A model generated the notes under the pieces. The model had not been told where the DNA came from. It was given only the letters and a program-made list of their open reading frames with translations, and did not search any database. Below, in pieces: positions 1 through 7,760 of a stretch of 64,000 nt of DNA. A program made the translations under genes and the position numbers. The first letter of the stretch is position 1. Each line of letters starts with the position of its first letter. The stretch lies in contig NZ_FOXI01000003.1 of assembly GCF_900115675.1 (NCBI RefSeq), positions 124,001 to 188,000 on the forward strand. The letters run 5' to 3'. The stretch is from Halolamina pelagica (GTDB lineage: Archaea; Halobacteriota; Halobacteria; Halobacteriales; Haloferacaceae).

Positions 1-984
1 GGCGGCGGCGTCGAGCTGGTCGGGGTGGTTGGTCGCGGCCACCGTGAGCACCTCGTCGCGCACCAGCGAGATGTCGTCGATGCTCTTGAGGAGGGTGTTG
101 ACCGCGCGCTTGAGCGCGGCGTGCTCGTCGGACTTCCGGGTCTTGGCGACGGAGTCGAACTCGTCGATGAACAGGATACACGGCGAGAGCCGCTTGGCGA
201 CCTCGAACGTCTTCTCGACGTTCTTGGCCGTCTCGCCGAGGTACTGGCTGGTCACCATCGAGAGCTTCACCTCGACGAACGGGAGCCCCAGCTCGTGGGC
301 CAGCCCCCGGGAGATGGTGGTCTTCCCGGTGCCGGGCGGGCCGACGAAGAGGATCTTCCCGATCTCGCTCAGGCCGATGCTGGCGAGGTAGTCGCGGTTC
401 TCGATCGCGGTGACGATCTTCTCGACCTCGTCGTTCTGGTCGTTCGTGAGCACCAGATCGTCGAGGGTCGTCTCGATCTCCTCGGGCGCGAGGATGTGGA
501 CGAGGTCGAGCATCTCGGCGTCGTCGTCCTCGTCGAAGTACTCGTCGAGCAGGGAGTCGATCCAGACGCGGTCGGCCTGGATGGGCTGGTTGTCCTCGCG
601 GGCCGCCTCGCGACTGACGTCGACGTCGACGTCGCCGGCGTTCTCGGCGGCGTAGGCCAGCGTCGGGTTGGCGGCGAGGCGGTCCTCGTCGCCGTGATCG
701 AGGTACCACTCGAGCGCCATGTCGGGCTGGGTCAGCGAGATCTCGCCGGAGAACTCCGTCCGCTGGGTGAAGAGCAGATCCGAGACGGCGTCCCACGGGT
801 GATCGACGCTGGTGGCGGTGCGCGCGCGGTCCTGCGTGACCGTCAGCGGGCGCTCGATCGACCCGTCGGACCAGAACACCTGCCGGTAGCGGGGCGGGAG
901 GTCGTCCTCGTCGAGGTCGTCCTCCTCGGTGTACGTGTGTGCAGTCAACAGGAACTCTACGACGTCGACGGCGGGGTCGCTCAT
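1..984 (-). CDS. AAA+ family ATPase (3' end outside window)
   Basis: The first 328 residues are present; the C-terminus runs off the left edge. Residues 1-170 are an acidic N-terminal region I do not recognise. An AAA+ core follows, with Walker A GPPGTGKT at about 215-222, Walker B/DExx ILFIDEFDS near 260-268, and a sensor-1 stretch AATNHPDQLD at the cut end. This is the classical AAA clade (Cdc48/FtsH/PAN-like core, single domain visible). The family remodels or unfolds protein substrates with ATP, but the substrate is unknown here. The ATG start at 984 lies 26 bp after the stop of the upstream Agl23-like gene on the same strand, so the two may be co-transcribed. Confident on the ATPase, not on the role. 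Confidence 0.85.
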   Translation of the reverse strand, partial: MSDPAVDVVEFLLTAHTYTEEDDLDEDDLPPRYRQVFWSDGSIERPLTVTQDRARTATSVDHPWDAVSDLLFTQRTEFSGEISLTQPDMALEWYLDHGDEDRLAANPTLAYAAENAGDVDVDVSREAAREDNQPIQADRVWIDSLLDEYFDEDDDAEMLDLVHILAPEEIETTLDDLVLTNDQNDEVEKIVTAIENRDYLASIGLSEIGKILFVGPPGTGKTTISRGLAHELGLPFVEVKLSMVTSQYLGETAKNVEKTFEVAKRLSPCILFIDEFDSVAKTRKSDEHAALKRAVNTLLKSIDDISLVRDEVLTVAATNHPDQLDAAA

Positions 985-1010
985 CCCGATAATGTTGCCG
1001 CCCCAGTCGG

Positions 1011-2834
1011 TTAAGCGCGTCGGACCCCCACCACTGATCGGGAGTGGACGGACCTGTTCGTTCCGCCACGGTCCAGTCGGGACTCGTCGACGAACATCAC
1101 GACCGCCTGCTCGTGGTAGAGCCCGAGGTCGTAGCGCGTCCGCTCGTAGCCCCGTTCTCCCAGCACCGCCGCCGCCGCCTCGGCCTCGCTGGGGTCGGCG
1201 AACACGACCGGCGGGATCGACGCCCGATCGTCCAGCGCGTCGGCGCCGCGGGCGTACGACGACGGCGCGTCGGCGCGCTCGACGTACCACGCCATCGGCA
1301 GGCGGTTCAGCCACCACCCGAGCCAGTTCTCGCCCTCGCCGGGGGGCGCCGTGTCGATGGACTCGTTGGGCAGGTAGTACTCCTCGCCGTAGAACAGCAC
1401 GCCGTCGTCGGCGGCGGCGTCGACGGTCGCCCGCATCGGCGACAGATCGTCGGACGGCTGGGCCGACTGTGCGAGCACGTTCACGTACAGCGGCGGCGTG
1501 ATCGAGGAGACAGCCAGCACCAGCGGCACCTGCACCGCCGAGAGCACCACCAGCGCGGCGAGCGCGTAGCGGGCGTACCGCCGGCGGGCGTCGGCGTCCG
1601 GGAGGTCGAAACCGAACTCCCACGCCCGTCCGCGAACGAGCGCGACCCACCCGACGGCGGCGGGGACGAGCAGCGGCACCGCGAGGTGGATCGAGATCCA
1701 CGGCGCGGGGATGTCCGTCGCCAGCGGGTAGCCGAGCATCGACGCGGCGCCCCACGCGACCAGCGGGACGACCAGCGGCCGCGACGGCGAGCGGAGCTCC
1801 CGGACGAACGCGTAGCCGGCGCCGACGGCGACGGGGAGCGCGCCCACGAGCAGGTAGCCCCAGAGCTTCCCTGCGTAGATCGGGTAGGAGTGGCTCCGAC
1901 CGCCGGTCCAGAGGCTCGAACTGAACGTCTCCCACGTGCCGACGGTGGCGCGCTCGATCAGCGCGACCCAGCCGACGTCACCCGCCAACGCGGCGCTGAG
2001 GGAAGGGTCGCCCGCGGGCCCGCGAGGGGCGAGGAAGAAGACGATCGGGACGAGCGCGGCGAGCAGCGCCAACGGAACCGCCGGGAGGTGGCGGGCGGCG
2101 ACGGCTCGCGTTCGGGCGAGCGAACTACGGAGCGCCGCCGTCGCCGCAGTTCGCGGCGCGCTCTCGTCGTGCCACGGGAGCAGGGGAACGACCGCGGGCC
2201 AGCCGACCGCGACCGCCGCCGTGCCGACCGCGCAGGCGGCGTACAGCAGCACGTTCTCCTTCGTCGGGACCGCGAGCCCGGCGAGGAGGCCGGCGGCGAC
2301 GACGTGGCGTCGACGCTCGGTCGCGAGCGCCCGGACCGCGAAGCCCAGCGCGAACAGGGCGAAGACGGCGAGCGGTACGTCCGAGCGCATGAACCGCGAG
2401 TAGTAGACGAGGCCGGGCGTGACCGCCAGCAGCGCGGCGAGCGCCACGGTCTCGGCGTTCGAGAGGCCGACGTGGGGGAACCGAGCGCGGTCGGTGGCGG
2501 TCGTCGACGACTCGCCGGGCCGGCGGAACAGCAGCGCCGACAGCGGCGCGAGGCCGCCGATGACGGTGACGGGGAGCCGGGCGGTGAACGCCGTCGGGCC
2601 GAGGTGTTCGAACAGCGGGGCGACGACCAGCGGGACGAACGGCCCGTGGATGATCGGCCGGTAGGCGAAGCCGGCGCCGCGGACGTACCGCAGCGTCCAG
2701 TAGGCGACGCGGGCCTCGTCCCAGTGCATGGTTCGGTCGCCCAGCGCGACCAGCCGGAGGAGGAGGGCGAGCGCGGTCAGCGCCAGCACGGCCGCGGTCG
2801 GCCGACGGCGCATCCAGCGAGCGGGGCGGGACAC
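1011..2834 (-). CDS. agl23: Agl23-like membrane protein (GT-C fold, TIGR03663 type)
   Basis: A 607-aa polytopic membrane protein. After a short basic N-terminus come a first membrane helix and a conserved acidic loop (HWDEARVAYWTLRY, about residues 38-51). This is the arrangement of GT-C glycosyltransferases of the ArnT/PMT type, where the loop acid is catalytic. At least ten hydrophobic segments follow, then a soluble C-terminal part. The family is annotated in Haloferax as flippase-associated Agl23, linked to N-glycosylation and lipid-linked sugar handling; that link is family knowledge. The start used is GTG at 2834. An ATG seven codons later (2813) is an alternative. It lies divergent from the thiolase, separated by a 114-bp promoter region. 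Confidence 0.75.
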   Translation of the reverse strand: MSRPARWMRRRPTAAVLALTALALLLRLVALGDRTMHWDEARVAYWTLRYVRGAGFAYRPIIHGPFVPLVVAPLFEHLGPTAFTARLPVTVIGGLAPLSALLFRRPGESSTTATDRARFPHVGLSNAETVALAALLAVTPGLVYYSRFMRSDVPLAVFALFALGFAVRALATERRRHVVAAGLLAGLAVPTKENVLLYAACAVGTAAVAVGWPAVVPLLPWHDESAPRTAATAALRSSLARTRAVAARHLPAVPLALLAALVPIVFFLAPRGPAGDPSLSAALAGDVGWVALIERATVGTWETFSSSLWTGGRSHSYPIYAGKLWGYLLVGALPVAVGAGYAFVRELRSPSRPLVVPLVAWGAASMLGYPLATDIPAPWISIHLAVPLLVPAAVGWVALVRGRAWEFGFDLPDADARRRYARYALAALVVLSAVQVPLVLAVSSITPPLYVNVLAQSAQPSDDLSPMRATVDAAADDGVLFYGEEYYLPNESIDTAPPGEGENWLGWWLNRLPMAWYVERADAPSSYARGADALDDRASIPPVVFADPSEAEAAAAVLGERGYERTRYDLGLYHEQAVVMFVDESRLDRGGTNRSVHSRSVVGVRRA

Positions 2835-2948
2835 GTTCGAGGGCGTCTACGCGGCGCTGTAAGTACTTTCTCCGTCGGGGGCGGAAACCCTCGACCACGC
2901 ACGTCGCGTTCGGTCGGATTTATGCCCGTCCCGAACCCAGCCCGAGGT

Positions 2949-4085
2949 ATGTCGACACCTGTCGTCGTACACGCGCGCCGGACCCCGCAGGGCAAGGAGG
3001 ACGGCGTCTTCGCGGAGACCAGAAGCGAGGACCTCTCGGTCCCGCTGATCGAGGACGCGCTGGAGACCACCGGCGTCGACCCCGAGCAGGTCGAGGACCT
3101 GATGTGGGGCGTCGCCCAGCAGCGCGGCGAGCAGGACAACAACGTCGCCCGCGTGATCGCGCTGCTCTCCCCGCTCGGCGAGGGGACGCCGGCGACCAGC
3201 ATCAACCGCTGGTGTGCCTCCTCGATGCAGGCGATCATCTCCGCCGCCGACGCCGTCGCCGCCGGCAACCGCGACTGCATCGTCGCCGGCGGCGTCGAGA
3301 ACATGAGCCGCGTGCCGATGGACGGCGACTCCTACGAGTACCTCCACCCCGAACTCGGCGAGCAGTACAACGTCTTCCAGCTCCAGATGGGGATGACCGC
3401 CGAGAAGGTCGCCGAGGAGTACGACGTGAGCCGGGAGAAGCAGGACGAGTACGCCGCTCGCAGCCAGCAGCGCGCGACCGAAGCCACGGAGTCGGGGCGC
3501 TTCGACGACGAGATCGTCCCGATCGAGACCGACGACGGCGTCGTCGAGGAGGACGAGGGGATCCGCCCGGGCACGACCGCGGAGAAGCTGGCGGACCTCT
3601 CGCCCGTGTTCACCGGCGACGGGACCGTGACCGCGGGCAACTCCAGCCAGATCTCCGACGGGGCGTCGCTGGTGATGGTCACCTCGAAGGCGTTCGCCGA
3701 GGAGAACGACCTCGAGATCATGGCCGAGATCGGCACGAACGAGGTCGCGGGCGTCGATCCGACGGTGATGGGGATCGGGCCCGTGCCGGCGACTGAGGGG
3801 CTGCTGGAGCGGGCCGGGACGGAGATCGAGGACTACGACCTCGTGGAACTCAACGAGGCCTTCGCCTCCCAGTGTGTGTACGCCCAGCGCGAACTCGGGA
3901 TCCCGGACGACAAGTTCAACGTCAACGGCGGCGCGATCGCGATCGGTCACCCCCTCGGCGCGAGCGGGGCGCGGCTGCCCGTGACGCTGCTGCACGAGAT
4001 GGAGAAGCGCGGCGATTCGCGGGGGCTGGCGACGCTCTGTGTCGGCTTCGGGCAGGGCGCCGCGATCGAGTTCCTGATGGAGTAG
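2949..4085 (+). CDS. Acetyl-CoA C-acyltransferase (thiolase)
   Basis: A 378-aa thiolase that condenses or cleaves acyl-CoA in the cytoplasm. All three catalytic elements are visible: nucleophile Cys89 in INRWCASSM, the C-terminal GHPLGASGAR histidine loop, and the second cysteine in CVGFGQGAA. The usual CxGGGQG is here CVGFGQG, with Phe replacing a Gly. The length is normal for the degradative/biosynthetic thiolase II family. I start at ATG 2949 (MSTPVVVHARRTP) because family alignment begins there. The open frame runs far upstream only because it is antisense to agl23. A TATA-like TTTATG lies about 27-30 bp before the ATG, suggesting a nearly leaderless transcript. The natural substrate (acetoacetyl-CoA or longer 3-ketoacyl-CoA) cannot be read from sequence. 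Confidence 0.92.
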   Translation: MSTPVVVHARRTPQGKEDGVFAETRSEDLSVPLIEDALETTGVDPEQVEDLMWGVAQQRGEQDNNVARVIALLSPLGEGTPATSINRWCASSMQAIISAADAVAAGNRDCIVAGGVENMSRVPMDGDSYEYLHPELGEQYNVFQLQMGMTAEKVAEEYDVSREKQDEYAARSQQRATEATESGRFDDEIVPIETDDGVVEEDEGIRPGTTAEKLADLSPVFTGDGTVTAGNSSQISDGASLVMVTSKAFAEENDLEIMAEIGTNEVAGVDPTVMGIGPVPATEGLLERAGTEIEDYDLVELNEAFASQCVYAQRELGIPDDKFNVNGGAIAIGHPLGASGARLPVTLLHEMEKRGDSRGLATLCVGFGQGAAIEFLME

Positions 4086-4087
4086 GG

Positions 4088-4122
4088 CTTTTCCCGGCGA
4101 TTTTCGGTTTTCTTTGTTGAGT
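4088..4122 (+). terminator. Oligo-T rich terminator after thiolase
   Basis: Directly after the thiolase stop come three T-runs in about 35 bp (cTTTTcc, gaTTTTcg, ggTTTTcTTTg), conspicuous in this very GC-rich DNA. Archaeal RNA polymerase terminates on oligo-T in the non-template strand without a hairpin, so this is a likely terminator. Confidence 0.5.
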
Positions 4123-4130
4123 ATCGTTCG

Positions 4131-4447
4131 ACCGCGACGGCGAACAGCAACAGCAGCTCGATGCTTGGCACCTTGCGACCGCACGGCTCCGCACAGCCCA
4201 CAGACCTCCCCAGCCGACTTCTTCCCTCGCTAGCGCTCGGTCAGTCGTCCCTCGTGCCTGCTCGTCCACGGAGGGACTCGCGCTTCACGCCGACAGCGAC
4301 CGCGGTTCGGTGGCGGTGGACGCCTCGCGTCGGCGACCTGTCGCCGACGCGGGGGGAGGGGTGGGGACTCGGTGCCGCGCCGGGCTTCGTGCCCGGCGCC
4401 CTGCGGTCGCAAGTGTGCTACGAACGACCTGCTGTTGCCGTCGCGGT
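4131..4447. repeat. Non-coding element with ~50-bp imperfect terminal inverted repeats
   Basis: The left arm 4131-4183 and right arm 4402-4447 are imperfect inverted copies. Both read ACCGCGACGGC, then AACAGCAGsTCG, then CTTGCGACCGCA in the same order, with one insertion of about 7 bp in the left arm. The ~220-bp interior is GC-rich with further small inverted repeats (GTCGGCGACctGTCGCCGAC type near 4330-4350) and no credible ORF. No transposase is present. This could be a MITE-like or structured-RNA element. It fills most of the 491-bp gap between the thiolase and the next gene. Confidence 0.55.
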
Positions 4448-4512
4448 TGCTGTCTCAGTTGCCAACGGTCGAGCTATTGTCGCCGTCGCGGTTGCCGTTC
4501 CAGTCACCAATC
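4425..4512. repeat. Two tandem ~43-bp degenerate repeats
   Basis: Copies at 4425-4467 and 4470-4512 align over their whole length with the identical core GCCGTCGCGGTTGC and about a dozen substitutions. The first copy overlaps the right arm of the inverted-repeat element, so the repeat may have arisen by local duplication of that arm. No coding role is visible. Confidence 0.5.
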
Positions 4513-4576
4513 ACCGAACCGGCCATCAGTGATCGTCACCAGAATCGTTTTCTCCCGTCCCACCGGCCACCAACGT

Positions 4577-5488
4577 ATGGCCATCGGCGACGTTCAGGCA
4601 GTCACGGGAACCGAGAACGTCCACTACGTCGACACCGGGATGTACGACGTGCCCGAGTACGGCTCGGTGTACGTCATCGACGGCGAGCGCACCGCCGTCG
4701 TCGACTCCGGCACCGGCGGCGACTACGAGCGGATCGCCGACGCGCTGGACGAACTCGGCATCGACGAACTGGACGCGGTGATCCTCACCCACGTCCACCT
4801 CGATCACGCCGGCGGCGCCGGCCACCTGCTCGCGGCCCACCCGGACGCGCAGGCATACATCCACGAGCGCGGCGCGCGACACCTGATCGAGCCCGACCGA
4901 CTCGTCGCCGGCACCAAAGACGCCGTCGGCGACCAGTGGCAGTACTACGCCGAACCCGAGCCGATCCCGGAGGAGCGCGTGACCCGCCTCGCGGACGGCG
5001 ACGAAGTGGATCTCGGCGACCGCACCCTCGTCGCTCACGAGGCGCCGGGGCACGCGCCCCACCAGCACGTGTTCCACGACGCCGACGCGGGGATCGTGTT
5101 CACCGGCGACGCCGCGGGGCTGTACGTCCCGGCGGTGGACTCGATCCGGGAGACGACGCCGCCGCCGCAGTTCGACCTGGATCAGGCTCGCCGGGACGTG
5201 TCGACCATTGTGGACCTCGAACCGGAGATCCTGGCGTTCTCGCACTTCGGCCCGCGGGCGTTCGACGAGGCGTTCCTGAACGGCTACAAGCGCACGCTGA
5301 TGGAGTGGGTCGAGGCGGTTCGACGGAAGCGGGCGGAGTTGGGTGACGACGACGCGGTGATCGAACACTTCGTGGCTCACGCCGACGAGATGGCGGGTGC
5401 CGAGGTCTGGGGCCAGCGTAAGGCCGAGGCGGAGGCGCGGCTTAACGCTCGGGGGGTTTTGGCGTATCTGGGGGAGGGGGAAGAGTAG
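4577..5488 (+). CDS. MBL-fold metallo-hydrolase
   Basis: A 303-aa metallo-beta-lactamase-fold protein. The dinuclear metal site motif THVHLDHAGG is at residues 71-80. Further metal ligands are expected at the APGHAPHQ histidine (~155-162), the TGDAAG aspartate (~177) and the SHFGPRAF histidine (~220). The family hydrolyses thioesters, phosphodiesters or lactones; the substrate is not predictable here. The start at ATG 4577 (MAIGDVQAV) was chosen because upstream in-frame sequence belongs to the repeat region and has no coding character. Its C-terminal helical segment (~235-303) resembles other archaeal MBL hydrolases. It stands alone in its orientation, facing the DUF1102 array convergently. 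Confidence 0.85.
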   Translation: MAIGDVQAVTGTENVHYVDTGMYDVPEYGSVYVIDGERTAVVDSGTGGDYERIADALDELGIDELDAVILTHVHLDHAGGAGHLLAAHPDAQAYIHERGARHLIEPDRLVAGTKDAVGDQWQYYAEPEPIPEERVTRLADGDEVDLGDRTLVAHEAPGHAPHQHVFHDADAGIVFTGDAAGLYVPAVDSIRETTPPPQFDLDQARRDVSTIVDLEPEILAFSHFGPRAFDEAFLNGYKRTLMEWVEAVRRKRAELGDDDAVIEHFVAHADEMAGAEVWGQRKAEAEARLNARGVLAYLGEGEE

Positions 5489-5551
5489 TTGAACTCTGAG
5501 TATCTCTCAAAACCGAGTTCGGCAGAGAATGAAGTGGAACGAAAATACGTC

Positions 5552-6112
5552 CTAGATGGACTCCGCGTGGACAGTCATCGTCCCGTCCAGAACGTCACCC
5601 TCATCGACATCATCGGCGTCCGAGAGGTCGATCGTGAGGCCGATACGCAGTCCGCTACCCACACCGGTCGCCCAGGAAGCGCTGAACGCATTCGATTCGC
5701 CGACGAGGCTCGTCTCGCGGCCGAAATTCCCCGCGATGGGGTAGACATCCACGTATTCGTCTAGATCGTCGCTCAGCGTGAACCAGATCTCGACCGGCTC
5801 GGTGCCCTGGTTCGTAATCGAGAACACGTCGTCGAAGTGGTTAGTCGAGTTCGGATTGACACCCTGCCCGCCTGCATCGTTCGAGCCGAACTTGATCTCG
5901 AGCTCGTCGTCGTTGATCGACGCGTACTCGTAGTTGTTGTCCGGCGAGTTACCGAGATCCGTGCCGAAACTGAGGTATGCACTCGCGTCGTCTGCAACCT
6001 CAACGGAGAGGCTACGCTCTGCGCTCGTTGCGGAGAACGCCCCCGTCCCAATGCCTGCCGCACCGGCGGCAGTAATCGATCCCAGACCAGCGATGAACTT
6101 TCGTCGTTCCAT
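5552..6112 (-). CDS. DUF1102-type secreted protein, copy 1
   Basis: A 186-aa exported protein, last of a tandem paralogue array. The N-terminus MERRKFIAGLGSITAAG has the RRKF twin-arginine-like motif and a hydrophobic stretch. It is followed by the array's signature GTGAFSATSAERSLSVEVA and DDASAYL. A mid-protein block GVNPNSTNHFDDVFSITNQG is shared with the other copies. The predicted fold is a beta-sandwich, and no catalytic motif is visible. ATG 6112 is preferred over the longer frame because the signal peptide and the conserved leader begin there. Its own promoter/leader is a near copy of the one before copy 4. The function is unknown. A fibre or envelope role, by analogy with TasA/camelysin-type secreted beta proteins, is only an inference. 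Confidence 0.8.
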   Translation of the reverse strand: MERRKFIAGLGSITAAGAAGIGTGAFSATSAERSLSVEVADDASAYLSFGTDLGNSPDNNYEYASINDDELEIKFGSNDAGGQGVNPNSTNHFDDVFSITNQGTEPVEIWFTLSDDLDEYVDVYPIAGNFGRETSLVGESNAFSASWATGVGSGLRIGLTIDLSDADDVDEGDVLDGTMTVHAESI

Positions 6113-6207
6113 TGTTGTAGTACCTCGCGCCCCCGAGCTCCTTCGGGAACGCTTCATCTACCACATACTCCCGGTGGTAAGTAGTATTGAGTTAGCTGAC
6201 AGGATTC
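6055..6207 (-). repeat. Duplicated signal-peptide + leader + promoter block (copy A)
   Basis: About 150 bp covering the start of DUF1102 copy 1 and its upstream region is nearly identical to 8312-8465. The identity includes the start codon context, a leader hairpin (CCCGA at 6132-6136 with TCGGG at 6143-6147 on the + strand) and the stretches gcttcatctaccacatac and gtaagtagtattgag. This points to recent duplication or gene conversion and to a shared promoter. Confidence 0.75.
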
Positions 6208-6488
6208 AATGCGGTCCTGTCGCTTTGTCCTACAGGGTATGGGTACTGTTGATAAGCAATGAGTAACGGCTACCAGATTCGATTATGCTATCAGACTCCC
6301 CCTGAAACCCGTATATGTCGGAGTATCGCTACTTCTCCTATTCCGTTGGTAACTGCCGGTCATCGACGACGGTTGCCCATCGGTGGTACACGGTACACAC
6401 TTCGATTTCTACCTTTCGGGAAAAGGAAGGGAAAAAGTAGTCGAATACGGTTGGATGGCGTATTTGCAGCAGAAAGTGTAGGTAGGGA
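6208..6488. other. AT-rich non-coding spacer within DUF1102 array
   Basis: About 280 bp visibly richer in A/T than the rest of the window, with stretches such as gggaaaaggaagggaaaaag (near 6420-6440) and several runs like cgtatatg. I find no ORF with coding character on either strand, no tRNA and no repeat unit. It may hold the 3' end or terminator of the degraded copy 2, or remains of another gene. Confidence 0.5.
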
Positions 6489-7155
6489 TCACTCAGGAGA
6501 GACAGCCGGTGTCAGCACGTTGGCAAGCGACGACTGTTCAGCGGTAGCGTGAATGATCGGCCCTTGTCCGTCTTTGAGCACGCGGCTCCCAGCGCTGCCC
6601 TCTGGCGTGTCGACGACGAGCGCAATGTCGATATAGTCACCGACGCCGAGTTCGACCGCGGCGGTGTCGACACCTGCGTCGTACTGCGGCTGACACTGTC
6701 GGCCGTCACCCTTCAGGGCGCCGAAGTCGCCTTTGGAGTTCGCGAGACTGATCGCCGTCGCGTCGTCGCTCCACGACCCGACGTAGAACGCGTGCTGTTT
6801 ACTCCCGTTCCGACCACCGTCCTCGCTAGCCAGATGTACACCAGCTGGGTCCCCTAGTTCTCGATCCGGAACAAGTCAGCGACAGTTGTTACGGCGCCGA
6901 GGTTCACGCCGTTGCCGAGCAGGTCGTGGTTGCTGTCTGAGAGATCGGTCGAAAGGACTCCGGTTTCTGATTCAACGTAGGCGGCGTTGCCGCTCCCTGG
7001 AACAGCGGTTATTGCGAGGAACGCGTTCGCGTCGGCGGCGGTTTTGATGGTGAGACTGCGGTCCGCCGAGACGCTGGTGAACGCACCCGTTCCGACGGCG
7101 ACGGCGCTCGTCGCTACGAGTGATCCGACGCCGTGAGCAAAGTGCGTCGTTTCAT
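6489..7155 (-). pseudogene. Degraded DUF1102 paralogue (copy 2)
   Basis: Three lesions break an otherwise recognisable paralogue. (1) The start MKRRTLLT at 7155 goes out of frame just before GVGSLVATSAVAVGTGAF, consistent with a 1-base deletion near 7131. (2) After LFRIEN an in-frame TAG at 6854-6856 stands where intact copies have Gln in N-Q-G-T. (3) The reading frame then shifts near 6830, after which an open frame continues (LASEDGGRNGSKQHAF to LTPAVSPE) to a stop at 6489. The block GTGAFTSVSADRSLTI and DANAFLAI matches the intact copies. It sits between copy 3 (59 bp upstream) and copy 1. Confidence 0.8.
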
Positions 7156-7214
7156 ACTGACCCCCTCGCTGGAAATCCACCGGCGGAGTCGAACCGCCGA
7201 GCGGGCGGGGTGGG

Positions 7215-7745
7215 TTAGTCGTCGGGCTGATCGGCGATGATGGTCAGCGTCTCGTCGAACTCACCAATGCTTGAACCGTGGGTGTCGATGTAGAGCCCTA
7301 CGCTGATACTGTCTCCAACGTTGAGGATCGGGGGTTCGTCTCTAAGGACACCATTATGGCCGACGAGCGCGAGATCGTTGAGCGCGCCGCCGCCGTAGGT
7401 GCTGTACACTTCCACTGTCTGGGTCCCGTGGTTCGAGATTTCGAGGAGGTCGTGGAACTCGTAGACTGAGTCGACACCGACGCCCTGAGCATCGGCGTTC
7501 TCGCCCTCATCGTCCCCGGGAATCTCAAACTCGACCACTTCTCCGTTGGTCGATGACCGACCCGTCTCGCCCCCGAGCCCGTCATCCGATATCGGACTCA
7601 TTCGAAGGAATGCGTAGGCGTCATCGGCGAGACCGACGCTAACGGAGCGTTCAGCACTCACACTGGAGAACGCGCCAGTGCTAACTGCAAGGCTCCCGCC
7701 GCCGACGAGCGCTCCGAGGCCGGTTAGGAGTCTACGCCGTTGCAT
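7215..7745 (-). CDS. DUF1102-type secreted protein, copy 3
   Basis: A 176-aa intact paralogue. The N-terminus MQRRRLLTGLGALVGG is a twin-arginine-like signal, followed by STGAFSSVSAERSVSVGLA and DDAYAFL. The shared middle block appears as GVGVDSVYEFHDLLEISNHG, and the rest is acidic and beta-rich. Its ATG (7745) is 15 bp after the stop of copy 4, so copies 4 and 3 look like one transcript. No enzymatic residues are recognised. Probably exported and exposed at the cell surface. Confidence 0.8.
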   Translation of the reverse strand: MQRRRLLTGLGALVGGGSLAVSTGAFSSVSAERSVSVGLADDAYAFLRMSPISDDGLGGETGRSSTNGEVVEFEIPGDDEGENADAQGVGVDSVYEFHDLLEISNHGTQTVEVYSTYGGGALNDLALVGHNGVLRDEPPILNVGDSISVGLYIDTHGSSIGEFDETLTIIADQPDD

Positions 7746-7760
7746 ATGGGGTAATCCTCC

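Noticed and set aside
1044-2948. Long in-frame extension upstream of the thiolase
   Set aside because: It is antisense to agl23 and lacks family similarity; thiolase homology and the TATA box place the start at 2949.
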